From Streptomyces sp. Je 1-369 (GTDB lineage Bacteria; Actinomycetota; Actinomycetes; Streptomycetales; Streptomycetaceae), in assembly GCF_026810505.1 (NCBI RefSeq), contig NZ_CP101750.1, forward strand, positions 6,319,501 to 6,383,500: DNA of 64,000 nucleotides, given 5' to 3'. Shown here piece by piece: positions 7,731 through 17,009 of the stretch. The notes beneath the pieces are model-generated. The model searched no databases. It was not told the DNA's origin and saw only the letters and a list, made by a program, of their open reading frames with translations. A program made the position numbers and the translations under genes. Numbering within the stretch: the first letter of the stretch is position 1; each line of letters begins with the position of its first letter.

Positions 7731-9349
7731 TGGGATTCGCGCGTACGTGTTCGGTGGCGCTCGTCGGCGTCGAGGGCGTGGTCGTCGAGGTGCAGGCCGA
7801 CCTGGAGCCCGGAGTCGCGGCCTTCACGCTGGTGGGGCTGCCGGACAAGAGCCTCACCGAGAGCCGCGACAGGGTCAGGGCGGCGGTGGTCAACTCCGGT
7901 GGTGAGTGGCCGCAGAAGAAACTCACGGTCGGACTGAGCCCGGCGTCGGTGCCGAAGGGCGGCAGCGGCTTCGATCTTGCCGTCGCCTGTGCTGTCCTCG
8001 GGGCGGCCGAACGGATCGATCCACGGGTCCTCACCGACATCGTGATGATCGGAGAGCTCGGACTCGACGGCCGGGTGCGCCCGGTCCTCGGGGTGCTGCC
8101 CGCGGTGCTCGCGGCGGCCGACGCCGGGTACGAACAGGTGGTCGTCCCGGAGTGCACCGCCGCCGAGGCCTCCCTGGTGCCGGGCATCTCGGTCCTCGGG
8201 GTGCGCAGCCTGCGACAGCTCATCGCGGTGCTCACCGACGAGCCGGTGCCGGAGGAGGAGCCGGACGAGCCCGGGCGGCCCGACCCGCTGCTCGCCGGGC
8301 TCTGTGTGCCGGGCACCGGCGTCGGCACGGGCCTCAGCGGCGCCCTGGACGACGCCCACGCGCTCGACCTGGCCGATGTCGTCGGGCAGGTGGCGGCCAG
8401 GACGGCCGTCGAAGTGGCCGCGGCGGGAGCGCACCATCTGTTTCTGCAAGGCCCGCCGGGCGCGGGAAAAACGATGCTCGCGGAACGGCTCCCGGCGGTC
8501 CTGCCCCGGCTGACCCGGGAAGAGTCCCTGGAAGTGACGGCGGTGCACTCCGTGGCGGGCATGCTGCCGCCGGGCAGACCGCTGGTGGACATCGCCCCGT
8601 ACTGCGCGCCGCACCACTCCGCGACCATGCAGTCGCTCGTGGGCGGCGGCAAGGGAATCGCACGGCCGGGCGCGGTCTCGCTCGCTCATCGCGGAGTGCT
8701 TTTCCTGGACGAGGCGCCCGAGTTCAGCAGCCAGACCCTGGACTCACTGCGGCAGCCCCTGGAGTCGGGGCACGTGGTCATCGCGCGCAGCGCCGGCGTG
8801 GTGCGGCTGCCCGCCAAGTTCCTGATGGTGCTCGCGGCGAACCCCTGCCCGTGCGGCCGGCACACGTTGCTGGGCGACGGCTGCGAGTGCCCCACTTCCG
8901 TCATCCGCCGCTATCAGGCCCGCCTCTCGGGCCCGCTGCTCGACCGCATCGACCTGAAGGTCGAGGTGGAGGCCGTCACCCGCTCCGAACTGGCGGGGTA
9001 CGGCACGCCGGGGGAGTCCACCCGGACCGTCGCCGACCGGGTGAGTGCCGCGCGCGAGAGAGCCGCCGCCCGTCTGGCCGGCACCGGCTGGCGGACCAAC
9101 AGCGAGGTCGCGGGACACGCCCTGCGCACCCGCTGGCCCGCGGCGCCCGGCGCGCTGGAGGCGGCCGAGCTGGACCTGGAGCGGGGTTTCCTGACGGCCC
9201 GGGGACTGGACCGCGTGCTGCGGGTCGCCTGGACCGTCGCCGACCTCGCGGGGCACGACCGGCCCCTCGCGCAGGACGTCGCCCTCGCACTGCAACTGCG
9301 CACCGGGATCGCCCGGGGCGTGCCGATGGTCATCGGGGCGTCCTCGTGA
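7730..9349 (+). CDS. comM: YifB/ComM family Mg-chelatase-like AAA ATPase
   Basis: AAA+ ATPase of 539 residues. It has an N-terminal Lon-protease-like fold segment (about 1-170, GLPDKSLTESRDRVRAA), a Walker A GPPGAGKTM at about residue 240, Walker B LFLDEAPEF at about 324, a Cys cluster (CPCGR...GDGCECP, residues 368-388) and a C-terminal Mg-chelatase helical domain. In Haemophilus and Vibrio ComM is a hexameric helicase promoting branch migration during transformation; the role in Streptomyces is inferred. It is coupled to yraN (ATGA) and dprA (GTGA). Confidence 0.92.
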   Translation: MGFARTCSVALVGVEGVVVEVQADLEPGVAAFTLVGLPDKSLTESRDRVRAAVVNSGGEWPQKKLTVGLSPASVPKGGSGFDLAVACAVLGAAERIDPRVLTDIVMIGELGLDGRVRPVLGVLPAVLAAADAGYEQVVVPECTAAEASLVPGISVLGVRSLRQLIAVLTDEPVPEEEPDEPGRPDPLLAGLCVPGTGVGTGLSGALDDAHALDLADVVGQVAARTAVEVAAAGAHHLFLQGPPGAGKTMLAERLPAVLPRLTREESLEVTAVHSVAGMLPPGRPLVDIAPYCAPHHSATMQSLVGGGKGIARPGAVSLAHRGVLFLDEAPEFSSQTLDSLRQPLESGHVVIARSAGVVRLPAKFLMVLAANPCPCGRHTLLGDGCECPTSVIRRYQARLSGPLLDRIDLKVEVEAVTRSELAGYGTPGESTRTVADRVSAARERAAARLAGTGWRTNSEVAGHALRTRWPAAPGALEAAELDLERGFLTARGLDRVLRVAWTVADLAGHDRPLAQDVALALQLRTGIARGVPMVIGASS

Positions 9350-10512
9350 GCGCCGATCCGCCTTCGGAAGGAGAGCGGCTGGCCCGCGTCGCGTTGACGC
9401 GGGTCCTCGAACCGGGGGACGCGGTCGGCGGGCGGTGGCTGCGCGAGGTCGGGCCGGACGAGGTGCTGCGGCGTCTCACTGGAACGGAGGACGAGGCGCG
9501 GCTGCCGGGGGTGACGGCGCGGCGGTGGGAAGGGCTGCGGGCGCGGGCCGCCGCGGTGCGGGCGGAGCGGGATCTGGCGGCGGCGCGGGATGTCGGGGGG
9601 AGGTTCGTGTGTCCGGGGGACGCGGAGTGGCCGGTCACCCTGGACGACCTGGGGGACGCGCGTCCGGTCGGGCTCTGGGTGCGGGGGCGGCCCTCCCTGC
9701 GCATATGGGGCCTGCGGTCGGTGGCCGTCGTCGGCTCGCGGGCCTGTTCGGCGTATGGCGCGCACATGGCGGCCGAGCTCGCCGCGGGGCTCGCGGAGCG
9801 CGGCTGGGTCGTGATCTCCGGAGGGGCGTACGGCGTGGACGGCGCCGCACACCGCGGGGCCCTCGGGGCCGGTGGTGCAACCGTGGCCGTCCTTGCCTGC
9901 GGGGTCGACCGGCCCTATCCGCGTGGGCACGCCGGGCTGATCGGCCGGATCGCGGAACAGGGCCTCGTGGTGGGTGAGTTGCCACCGGGCGACCATCCGA
10001 CGCCGAGCCGGTTCATTCTGCGGAACAGGGTGATCGCGGCGCTGACCAGGGGAACGGTGGTGGTCGAGGCCGCGTACCGCAGTGGGGCGCTCGCCACGGC
10101 GCGCGGTGCCCAGGAGTTGGGGCGGTTCGTCATGGGGGTGCCGGGGCCCGCGACCAGCGGCCTGTCGGCCGGGGTGCACGAGCTGCTGCGGGGTGACGGA
10201 GTCCTCGTCACCGATGCCTCCGAAGTCGTCGAGTTGGTGGGTGACATGGGGGAGCTCGCGCCGGCCAGGCGTGGGCCCGTCGTGCCGCGTGACCTGCTCG
10301 CTCCCGGAGTGCGGCGCGTCCTCGCCGCCCTGCCTGCGCGGGGGTGCGTGGCGGTGCGGGACATCGCGATCGGTGCGGGGACGACCGAGGACGACGCGGT
10401 CGGGCGGCTGTACGAACTTCAGTCGTTGGGGTTCGTCGAACGACACGGCGACGGCTGGCAGTTGACACGCCAGGCGTTTCTGTCCGTCTTCGCCCCTGGG
10501 GAGGAATCGTGA
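9346..10512 (+). CDS. dprA: DNA-processing protein DprA
   Basis: DprA (Smf) binds single-stranded DNA and loads RecA onto it. The protein has 388 residues. It has an N-terminal SAM-like helical region (about 1-100), a Rossmann-like DprA core (SVAVVGSRACSAYG, SGGAYGVDGAAH, ACGVDRPYP, RFILRNRVIAAL, from about residue 120) and a winged-helix C-terminus (ALPARGCVAVRDIAIGAG). The GTG start overlaps the ComM-like stop by 4 nt. It ends the yraN-comM-dprA operon; a 370-nt gap to whiG follows. Confidence 0.95.
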   Translation: MSADPPSEGERLARVALTRVLEPGDAVGGRWLREVGPDEVLRRLTGTEDEARLPGVTARRWEGLRARAAAVRAERDLAAARDVGGRFVCPGDAEWPVTLDDLGDARPVGLWVRGRPSLRIWGLRSVAVVGSRACSAYGAHMAAELAAGLAERGWVVISGGAYGVDGAAHRGALGAGGATVAVLACGVDRPYPRGHAGLIGRIAEQGLVVGELPPGDHPTPSRFILRNRVIAALTRGTVVVEAAYRSGALATARGAQELGRFVMGVPGPATSGLSAGVHELLRGDGVLVTDASEVVELVGDMGELAPARRGPVVPRDLLAPGVRRVLAALPARGCVAVRDIAIGAGTTEDDAVGRLYELQSLGFVERHGDGWQLTRQAFLSVFAPGEES

Positions 10513-10882
10513 CCGAGCGTGTTCCGCCGGACGGATGACCCCCGACGACCTTGGTAAATCGTGCAGTTGGCACTCAGGGGCTGTCACGCAGAGCGACGGC
10601 ACCGACTCCTGAAGGGGGTAAGCGGAACGTATCTGCGCACGCGCGATCCCATACTCTTCGCTCACTGCGACACTTCAGTCACGCTACGCTCACACAGATT
10701 CCGACGCGGACAGGCAACAGACGGACGACCTCATTCACTCCACGCACGCTCTCCATCGCTCCGGCGCGAGCGACACCGGTGGTTCCACCGGCTCGCGCGA
10801 CCTCACCGACCCACGCGACCTCCCCGGTTCAGGCGACCTCCCCGACCTCCTAGGTTCACGGCAGAACGGCTCAAGGCGACGA
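10513..10882 (+). other. 370-bp intergenic region between dprA and whiG
   Basis: No coding sequence is supported here. It holds a two-step hairpin at 10764-10798: inner arms CCGGTGG/CCACCGG around a TT loop (10776-10791) and outer arms GCGCGAG/CTCGCGC (10764-10770 and 10792-10798), with a 5-nt bulge on the 5' side. The last 80 nt before whiG contain several CGACCTC(CCC) repeats (near 10799, 10819 and 10834). The region is expected to hold the dprA terminator and the whiG promoter; I could not place promoter elements with confidence. Confidence 0.5.
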
Positions 10883-11725
10883 ATGCCCCAGCACACCTCA
10901 GGGTCCGATCGGGCAGCGGTTCCCCCCGCCGCCCGTAGCGGCGAGCAGGAGCGGCCCCCCGCGCCCTCGTCGCTGGACGAGTTGTGGCGCTCGTACAAGG
11001 AGACGGGGGACGGGCGGCTGCGGGAGCAGCTGATCCTGCACTACTCACCGCTGGTGAAGTACGTCGCGGGCCGGGTCAGCGTGGGGCTGCCGCCCAATGT
11101 CGAGCAGGCCGACTTCGTGTCGTCCGGAGTGTTCGGGCTCATCGACGCGATCGAGAAGTTCGACATCGAGCGGTCCATCAAGTTCGAGACGTACGCGATC
11201 ACCCGCATCCGCGGGGCGATGATCGACGAGCTGCGCGCGCTCGACTGGATCCCGCGTTCGGTGCGGCAGAAGGCGCGCAACGTCGAGCGGGCGTACGCCA
11301 CGCTGGAGGCGCAGCTGCGGCGTACTCCATCGGAGGGTGAGGTCGCCGCCGAGATGGGAATCGCGCTGGAGGAACTACACGCGGTTTTCAGCCAGTTGTC
11401 ACTGGCTAACGTGGTGGCCCTCGAAGAGCTGCTCCACGCGGGCAGCGAGGGCGGCGACCGGCTCAGCCTGATGGACACGCTCGAGGACCACGCGGCCGAC
11501 AACCCCGTGGAGGTCGCCGAGGACCGGGAACTCCGCAGGCTGCTCGCGCGGGCCATCAACACGCTGCCGGAACGAGAGAAAACCGTCGTCACGCTCTACT
11601 ACTACGAAGGGCTCACGCTCGCCGAGATCGGCAACGTGCTCGGTGTGACCGAGAGCCGAGTCAGCCAGATCCACACCAAATCCGTGCTGCAGCTGCGCGC
11701 GAAGCTGGCGAGTTTTGGGCGCTGA
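10883..11725 (+). CDS. whiG: RNA polymerase sigma factor WhiG
   Basis: FliA-type group 3 sigma factor that commits aerial hyphae to sporulation in Streptomyces. The 280-residue protein has region 2 ([17 protein letters not shown]...[22 protein letters not shown]), region 3 and region 4 ([23 protein letters not shown]...[11 protein letters not shown]). The ATG is used because the conserved part begins about 25 residues later and the N-terminal tail is variable; the ribosome site (AAGG) is weak. It stands alone behind a long leader, fitting developmental control. In the family, anti-sigma RsiG with c-di-GMP holds WhiG inactive; no rsiG is in this window. Confidence 0.96.
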   Translation: MPQHTSGSDRAAVPPAARSGEQERPPAPSSLDELWRSYKETGDGRLREQLILHYSPLVKYVAGRVSVGLPPNVEQADFVSSGVFGLIDAIEKFDIERSIKFETYAITRIRGAMIDELRALDWIPRSVRQKARNVERAYATLEAQLRRTPSEGEVAAEMGIALEELHAVFSQLSLANVVALEELLHAGSEGGDRLSLMDTLEDHAADNPVEVAEDRELRRLLARAINTLPEREKTVVTLYYYEGLTLAEIGNVLGVTESRVSQIHTKSVLQLRAKLASFGR

Positions 11726-11806
11726 GTGTCGCTGAATCGTCCCTGCCCGAGAGCGTGCGCGTGGGAGCGGCTCCCGTACGCGGCGTCCCGTCCGTAAAGT
11801 GGAGCT

Positions 11807-12388
11807 GTGCCAAGGATTCGAGCGGCCTCCGTGGCCGAGCACCGGTCGATGCAGCGCGGCGCCCTGCTGGACGCCGCGCGTTCCCTGCTGTCCGAAGGCG
11901 GTACGGAGGCGCTGACCTTCCCCGCGCTCGCCGAGCGCACCGGTCTTGCCCGGTCGTCCGTGTACGAGTACTTCCGGTCGAGGGCGGCCGTGGTCGAAGA
12001 GCTGTGCGAGGTCGACTTCCCCGTCTGGGCGGCGGAGGTCTCGGCGGCGATGGAGTGCGCGGAGTCGGCCGAGGGCAAGGTAGAGGCCTACGTACGACGA
12101 CAGCTGGCGCTGGTCGGGGACCGACGGCACCGCGCCGTCGTCGCCATCTCCGCGAGCGAGCTGGACGCCGGGGCCCGGGAGAAGATCCGCGCCGCGCACG
12201 GTGGCCTCATCGCGATGATCGTCGAGGCGTTGGACGAGCTGGGCCACGAGCAGCCCCGGATGGCGGCGATGCTGCTCCAGGGCATCGTGGACGCCGCGGT
12301 CCGGCGCATCGAGCTCGGGGTGGCGGAGCGGCCGGACGCCATCACGGAGGCAGCCGTGGCCATGGCGCTGCGGGGGGTCCGGGGCTGA
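11807..12388 (+). CDS. TetR family transcriptional regulator
   Basis: Protein of 193 residues with a TetR-type helix-turn-helix at about residues 18-65 (ALLDAARSLLSEGG, ALAERTGLARSSVYEYF) and a helical ligand-binding C-terminus with no recognisable specificity. GTG start preceded by GTGGAG. No target gene is adjacent in an obvious way: whiG is upstream in the same direction (81-nt gap) and the M23 gene is convergent, with the 3' ends overlapping by 47 nt. The regulated pathway is unknown. Confidence 0.88.
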   Translation: MPRIRAASVAEHRSMQRGALLDAARSLLSEGGTEALTFPALAERTGLARSSVYEYFRSRAAVVEELCEVDFPVWAAEVSAAMECAESAEGKVEAYVRRQLALVGDRRHRAVVAISASELDAGAREKIRAAHGGLIAMIVEALDELGHEQPRMAAMLLQGIVDAAVRRIELGVAERPDAITEAAVAMALRGVRG

Positions 12389-13079
12389 GCCCTGGTCTGT
12401 AGCTGATCTCTGGCCTGTAGCTGAGCTCTGGCCTGTAGGCGTTGGCGGGCGGCCCCCCGAGAGGTCCGTGGAACGGTGCTCGTGCCTGGCCCGGCGGTGG
12501 GCCGTACAGGGGTGGGCGTGTGCGGTGCGGCAGTGGGGCGTGGAGCGGCAGCAGGCGGGACGGGCCGTGGTGCAGGAGCCACGGCGGTAGGAGCGTCAGG
12601 GGGTTCAGGTAGGTCCGCGCTCTGAGCAGACCCCAGTGGAGGCAGCTCGTCGGGCAGTGGCCCATGGGGCGTTCCAGGAAGCCCACCGAAGCGCCCGCCG
12701 CGACCGTGTCGCCCCTCTTCACCGTCGCCCGCACCGGTTCGTACGTCGTGCGCAGGGGCGGATCCCCCGTGCCCTCCAGCTCCACCGCGACCACGCCCCG
12801 GCCCGCCACCCGGCCCGCGAACGAGACACGGCCCGGCGCCACCGCGCGTACCGCGGAGCCCGGGGCGGCGGCAAGGTCCACGCCCCGGTGCCCCGCGCCG
12901 TACGCGGTCGCCGGAGGACTCCAGCCCCGTACGACAGAGGGACGGGCACCGACCGGCCAGGTCGAGGCCAGAGGGGTTGAGGCCAGAGGGGCCGAGGCCA
13001 CAGGGGTCGGAGCCGAGGCCGGGGCCAGGAAGGTCACGAGCAGGGCCGCCAGCGTGGGCAGCAGCAGTTCAGGGCGCAT
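12342..13079 (-). CDS. Secreted M23-family peptidase-like protein
   Basis: Protein of 245 residues with a signal peptide (MRPELLLPTLAALLVTFLAP) and an M23/LytM domain from about residue 50: GAGHRGVDLAAAPGSAV carries the HxxxD zinc pair, then APGRVSFAGRVAGRGVV. The final metal motif of M23 enzymes is HxH; here it reads CLHWGLL, so the first His is replaced by Cys. It may be non-catalytic or have altered metal binding. The C-terminus is a Pro/Tyr-rich low-complexity tail with tandem YRPEL/I-S units, encoded by an imperfect 18-bp repeat at about 12395-12440. Expected in the cell envelope. The 3' end overlaps the TetR gene. Confidence 0.8.
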   Translation of the reverse strand: MRPELLLPTLAALLVTFLAPASAPTPVASAPLASTPLASTWPVGARPSVVRGWSPPATAYGAGHRGVDLAAAPGSAVRAVAPGRVSFAGRVAGRGVVAVELEGTGDPPLRTTYEPVRATVKRGDTVAAGASVGFLERPMGHCPTSCLHWGLLRARTYLNPLTLLPPWLLHHGPSRLLPLHAPLPHRTRPPLYGPPPGQARAPFHGPLGGPPANAYRPELSYRPEISYRPGLSPGPPAAPWPRLPP

Positions 13080-13437
13080 GCGAGAACCGTCCCGCGCCGG
13101 GCCCGCCCGCGGGGATCATGGACCATTTCTGTGGACGACCAGCCGCTTGTGGACAACCGCGTCACCCGTGCAGGGGACCGTCTCCACCCGGCAGGGAAAG
13201 CGTCCTCACCCGGTCAAGGGAAGCGGCGTCACCTGCCACCCCGCGGGTCCCGTACACTTCTTTTGGCGATCCGGGTCACCGGGTCGACTTCGCACGCCCC
13301 GACACCACGCCATGAAAAAGCCGGTGTCAGCGCCCCTCGGTCCCTAGTGACAACTAGTGGCAAGGCGCACAGCGGGCGTCAGGCGCGAGTGCCGTCCGGC
13401 ACACGCGGCACAACCGAGATTCTCAAGGAGAACGGCC
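13080..13437. other. 358-bp divergent intergenic region between the M23 gene and rpsB
   Basis: No gene is supported. The region must contain the rpsB promoter and the divergent M23 promoter. Two DnaA-box-like 9-mers lie 9 nt apart at 13130-13138 (one mismatch) and 13148-13156 (exact TTGTCCACA on the minus strand). A short hairpin CTAGT/ACTAG sits near 13346-13359, in what is probably the rpsB leader, and a longer pairing GACACC/GGTGTC spans about 13300-13327. The rpsB ribosome site AAGGAGAA is at about 13424. Confidence 0.5.
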
Positions 13438-14373
13438 ATGGCCGTCGTCACGATGCGGGAGCTGCTGGAGAGCGGCGTCCACTTCGGTCACCAGACCCGT
13501 CGTTGGAACCCGAAGATGAAGCGCTTCATCTTCACGGAGCGCAACGGCATCTACATCATCGACCTGCTCCAGTCGCTGTCGTACATCGACCGCGCCTACG
13601 AGTTCGTCAAGGAGACCGTCGCCCACGGCGGCACGGTCATGTTCGTCGGCACGAAGAAGCAGGCGCAGGAGGCCATCGCGGAGCAGGCCACCCGCGTCGG
13701 CATGCCCTACGTCAACCAGCGCTGGCTGGGCGGCATGCTCACCAACTTCTCGACCGTCTACAAGCGTCTGCAGCGCCTCAAGGAGCTCGAGCAGATCGAC
13801 TTCGAGGACGTCGCCGCTTCCGGTCTCACCAAGAAGGAGCTTCTCGTGCTCTCGCGCGAGAAGGCCAAGCTGGAGAAGACCCTCGGTGGTATCCGCGAGA
13901 TGTCCAAGGTGCCCAGCGCCGTCTGGATCGTGGACACCAAGAAGGAGCACATCGCGGTCGGCGAGGCCCGGAAGCTCAACATCCCGGTCGTCGCCATCCT
14001 CGACACCAACTGTGACCCCGACGAGGTCGACTACAAGATCCCGGGCAACGACGACGCGATCCGCTCCGTCACCCTGCTCACCCGCGTGATCGCCGACGCC
14101 GTCGCCGAGGGCCTCATCGCCCGTTCCGGCGTTGCCACCGGTGACTCGAAGCCGGGCGAGAAGGCCCAGGGCGAGCCGCTCGCCGAGTGGGAGCGCGACC
14201 TGCTCGAGGGCGAGAAGAAGGCTGACGAGCCCAAGGCCGACGAGGCCAAGGCCGAGGAGCCGAAGGCCGACGAGGCCGAGGCCGAGGTTCAGAAGTCCGC
14301 CGAGACGGAGAAGGCTGCCGACGCCGAGCAGGCCGACGCCCCCGCCGCGGCCGCGGACGCCGAGCAGGCCTGA
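13438..14373 (+). CDS. rpsB: 30S ribosomal protein S2
   Basis: S2 is a late-assembling small-subunit protein that recruits S1 and docks mRNA. The protein has 311 residues: [20 protein letters not shown] at the N-terminus, [12 protein letters not shown] near residues 97-108, and [17 protein letters not shown] near 184-200. After the usual S2 body (about 240 residues) comes a 70-residue Lys/Glu/Ala/Asp tail with repeated KADE(A/P) units, typical of streptomycete S2. ATG chosen for the AAGGAGAA 7 nt upstream and the conserved start; the frame opens earlier at 13357. Confidence 0.97.
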   Translation: MAVVTMRELLESGVHFGHQTRRWNPKMKRFIFTERNGIYIIDLLQSLSYIDRAYEFVKETVAHGGTVMFVGTKKQAQEAIAEQATRVGMPYVNQRWLGGMLTNFSTVYKRLQRLKELEQIDFEDVAASGLTKKELLVLSREKAKLEKTLGGIREMSKVPSAVWIVDTKKEHIAVGEARKLNIPVVAILDTNCDPDEVDYKIPGNDDAIRSVTLLTRVIADAVAEGLIARSGVATGDSKPGEKAQGEPLAEWERDLLEGEKKADEPKADEAKAEEPKADEAEAEVQKSAETEKAADAEQADAPAAAADAEQA

Positions 14374-14394
14374 CCTCACAGGTTCGGTTGTTGA

Positions 14395-14421
14395 CGGCGG
14401 GGGCCCCATCGGCCCCCGCCG
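14395..14421 (+). terminator. Hairpin between rpsB and tsf
   Basis: Perfect 11-bp arms (14395-14405 and 14411-14421), almost all G/C, with a 5-nt loop, about 20 nt after the rpsB stop. There is no U tract. It probably acts as a partial terminator or attenuator that sets the ratio of S2 to EF-Ts transcripts. Confidence 0.7.
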
Positions 14422-14474
14422 TTCACCCGTAGACCTCCGTAGATCTTTCAGACTTCGAGAGAGAATTTTCGATC

Positions 14475-15311
14475 ATGGCGAACTACACCGCCGCTGACGT
14501 CAAGAAGCTCCGTGAGCTCACGGGCGCCGGCATGATGGACTGCAAGAAGGCGCTCGACGAGGCCGAGGGCAACGTCGACAAGGCCGTCGAGGCGCTCCGC
14601 ATCAAGGGCCAGAAGGGCGTCGCCAAGCGCGAGGGCCGTTCCGCCGAGAACGGCGCCGTGGTCTCCCTCATCGCCGACGACAACACCTCCGGTGTCATCG
14701 TCGAGCTGAAGTGCGAGACGGACTTCGTCGCCAAGGGCGAGAAGTTCCAGGCCGTCGCGAACAACCTCGCCGCCCACATCGCCAAGACGTCCCCGGCCGA
14801 CCTCGACGCGCTGCTCGCGTCCGAGATCGAGGCCGGCAAGACCGTCCAGGCGTACGTCGACGAGGCCAACGCCAACCTCGGCGAGAAGATCGTCCTGGAC
14901 CGCTTCGCGCAGTTCTCGGGCGCCTACGTCTCCGCGTACATGCACCGCACGATGCCCGACCTGCCCCCGCAGATCGGTGTCCTCGTCGAGCTGGACAAGG
15001 CCGACGCCGGTCTGGCCAAGGGCATCGCGCAGCACATCGCCGCCTTCGCGCCGAAGTACCTCACCAAGGAGGACGTGCCGGCCGACGTCGTCGAGACCGA
15101 GCGCCGCGTCGCCGAGGAGACCACTCGCGCCGAAGGCAAGCCCGAGGCTGCCCTCCCGAAGATCGTCGAGGGTCGCGTCAACGGCTTCTTCAAGGAGGCC
15201 ACCCTCCTCGGCCAGCCGTACGCGCTGGACAACAAGAAGTCGGTCGAGAAGGTTCTCGCCGAGGCCGGTGTCACCCTGAAGCGCTTCTCGCGCATCAAGG
15301 TCGGCATCTGA
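14475..15311 (+). CDS. tsf: Elongation factor Ts
   Basis: EF-Ts exchanges GDP for GTP on EF-Tu. The 278-residue protein begins with the UBA-like domain and EF-Ts signature 1 (ELTGAGMMDCKKALDEA, residues 12-28) and carries the dimerisation-domain motif ECETDFVAK-type segment CETDFVAKGEKF near residue 80. Length matches actinobacterial EF-Ts. The ATG is preceded by GAGAGAG. It lies 101 nt after rpsB with a strong hairpin between, and is followed by a second terminator before pyrH. Confidence 0.97.
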   Translation: MANYTAADVKKLRELTGAGMMDCKKALDEAEGNVDKAVEALRIKGQKGVAKREGRSAENGAVVSLIADDNTSGVIVELKCETDFVAKGEKFQAVANNLAAHIAKTSPADLDALLASEIEAGKTVQAYVDEANANLGEKIVLDRFAQFSGAYVSAYMHRTMPDLPPQIGVLVELDKADAGLAKGIAQHIAAFAPKYLTKEDVPADVVETERRVAEETTRAEGKPEAALPKIVEGRVNGFFKEATLLGQPYALDNKKSVEKVLAEAGVTLKRFSRIKVGI

Positions 15312-15362
15312 GTCCGTACCGCGATCGACGGTAGACCCGTATAGGGTCGACAGCGGTCGCCC

Positions 15363-15456
15363 GCGCACGGTCCCGTGCGCGACGTACGACCGCAGGATCT
15401 GACGAGGAGGCCACTGCCGAGCATGGGATGCGAACGACACCCCACCGGCAGTGGCC
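15363..15456 (+). terminator. Terminator between tsf and pyrH
   Basis: The main element is an 11-bp perfect stem, 15409-15419 with 15446-15456 (GGCCACTGCCG/CGGCAGTGGCC), a 26-nt loop and TTCTTCGT after it. A second compact hairpin, 15363-15370 with 15373-15380 (8 bp, 2-nt loop), lies just upstream. Together they should end tsf transcription about 50-150 nt after its stop and separate it from pyrH. Confidence 0.75.
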
Positions 15457-15496
15457 TTCTTCGTATGTTGTGCCGAGTAAGAGAAGCGAGAACCAC

Positions 15497-16258
15497 ATGA
15501 CCACCCAGGCCGACTCGAAGAGTGATGACGGCAAAGTTGCCGGACGCTTCCTGCTGAAGCTCTCCGGCGAGGCGTTCGCCGGTGGGGGCGGCCTCGGGGT
15601 CGACCCCGACGTGGTGCACGCCATCGCCCGGGAGATCGCCGCCGTCGTCCGTGACGGCGCCCAGATCGCCATCGTCATCGGCGGAGGCAACTTCTTCCGC
15701 GGTGCCGAGCTCCAGCAGCGCGGCATGGACCGGGCCCGCTCCGACTACATGGGCATGCTCGGCACCGTCATGAACTGCCTCGCGCTGCAGGACTTCCTGG
15801 AGAAGGAAGGCATCGACTGCCGCGTCCAGACCGCCATCACCATGGGGCAGGTCGCGGAGCCGTACATCCCGCTGCGCGCCGTGCGCCACCTGGAGAAGGG
15901 CCGTGTGGTCATCTTCGGCGCCGGCATGGGCATGCCGTACTTCTCCACCGACACCACCGCCGCGCAGCGCGCCCTGGAGATCGACGCCGAGGCGCTGCTG
16001 ATGGGCAAGAACGGCGTGGACGGCGTCTACGACTCCGACCCGAAGGCCAACCCCGACGCGGTGAAGTTCGACTCCCTCGGCTACGGCGAGGTCATCACGC
16101 GCGACCTCAAGGTCGCCGACATGACCGCCATCACGCTGTGCCGGGACAACAAGCTGCCCATCCTGGTCTTCGAGCTGCTCTCCGAGGGCAATATCGCGCG
16201 GGCCGTCAAGGGTGAGAAGATCGGCACACTCGTGGGCGACCAGGGAAGCCGGGCCTGA
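15497..16258 (+). CDS. pyrH: UMP kinase
   Basis: Phosphorylates UMP to UDP, the first committed step from UMP to the pyrimidine triphosphates; a hexameric enzyme of the amino-acid-kinase fold. The 253-residue protein has [13 protein letters not shown] near residue 16, [11 protein letters not shown] near 57, and [15 protein letters not shown] near 172. ATG 15497 begins the poorly conserved N-terminal tail; the frame is open to 15428, but that part lies inside the terminator. The site GAAGCGAGAA upstream is a weak ribosome site. Followed by frr after 156 nt. Confidence 0.96.
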   Translation: MTTQADSKSDDGKVAGRFLLKLSGEAFAGGGGLGVDPDVVHAIAREIAAVVRDGAQIAIVIGGGNFFRGAELQQRGMDRARSDYMGMLGTVMNCLALQDFLEKEGIDCRVQTAITMGQVAEPYIPLRAVRHLEKGRVVIFGAGMGMPYFSTDTTAAQRALEIDAEALLMGKNGVDGVYDSDPKANPDAVKFDSLGYGEVITRDLKVADMTAITLCRDNKLPILVFELLSEGNIARAVKGEKIGTLVGDQGSRA

Positions 16259-16414
16259 CCCCGAGGGACCTGGGCCAGCCTCAAGGAACGTCTGGGAGAC
16301 GGGCCTTGAGGGGATGGACAAAGCCCTGCCGGTCGGACACCGTGCAGGAAAGAGACGCGACGCAGCCGGCCGCCCCGTGCTAGCCGGGCCACTCAAGACA
16401 CGCAGGAGCAAGTG

Positions 16415-16972
16415 GTGATCGAAGAGACCCTCCTCGAGGCCGAGGAGAAGATGGAGAAGGCCGTCGTGGTCGCCAAGGAGGACTTCGCCGCGATCCGCAC
16501 CGGCCGTGCGCACCCGGCGATGTTCAACAAGATCGTGGCTGACTACTACGGCGCGCTGACGCCGATCAACCAGCTGGCCTCGTTCTCGGTGCCCGAGCCG
16601 CGGATGGCCGTGGTGACCCCGTTCGACAAGAGCGCGCTGCGCAACATCGAGCAGGCCATCCGGGACTCCGACCTCGGCGTCAACCCGAGCAACGACGGCA
16701 ACATCATCCGGGTGACCTTCCCCGAGCTCACCCAGGACCGCCGCAAGGAGTTCATCAAGGTCGCCAAGACCAAGGCCGAGGACTCCAAGATCTCGATCCG
16801 GTCGATCCGTCGCAAGGCCAAGGAGGCCTTCGACAAGGCGATCAAGGACGGCGACGTCGGCGAGGACGAGGGGCGCCGCGCCGAGAAGGAGCTCGACGAC
16901 ACCACCGCGAAGTACGTCGCCCAGGTGGACGAGCTGCTCAAGCACAAGGAAGCCGAGCTGCTCGAAGTCTGA
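16415..16972 (+). CDS. frr: Ribosome recycling factor
   Basis: RRF works with EF-G to split post-termination ribosomes. The 185-residue protein has the family length and its motifs: [27 protein letters not shown] helix near residues 9-30, PLNQ-like [15 protein letters not shown] near 49-63, [21 protein letters not shown] near 87-107. GTG 16415 gives a 6-nt spacing from AGGAG (16404-16408) and the usual RRF length; the neighbouring GTG at 16412 in the same frame is the alternative. It lies 37 nt ahead of cdsA, probably cotranscribed. Confidence 0.96.
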   Translation: MIEETLLEAEEKMEKAVVVAKEDFAAIRTGRAHPAMFNKIVADYYGALTPINQLASFSVPEPRMAVVTPFDKSALRNIEQAIRDSDLGVNPSNDGNIIRVTFPELTQDRRKEFIKVAKTKAEDSKISIRSIRRKAKEAFDKAIKDGDVGEDEGRRAEKELDDTTAKYVAQVDELLKHKEAELLEV

Positions 16973-17009
16973 GCCGAGGCTCGAGTCCGAGGAATCAGGA
17001 AATCGATCC

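Noticed and set aside
10551..10938. Possible small proteins in the gap before whiG
   Set aside because: Frames are Pro/Thr/Arg/His-rich with no ribosome site and no conserved feature; treated as leader DNA.
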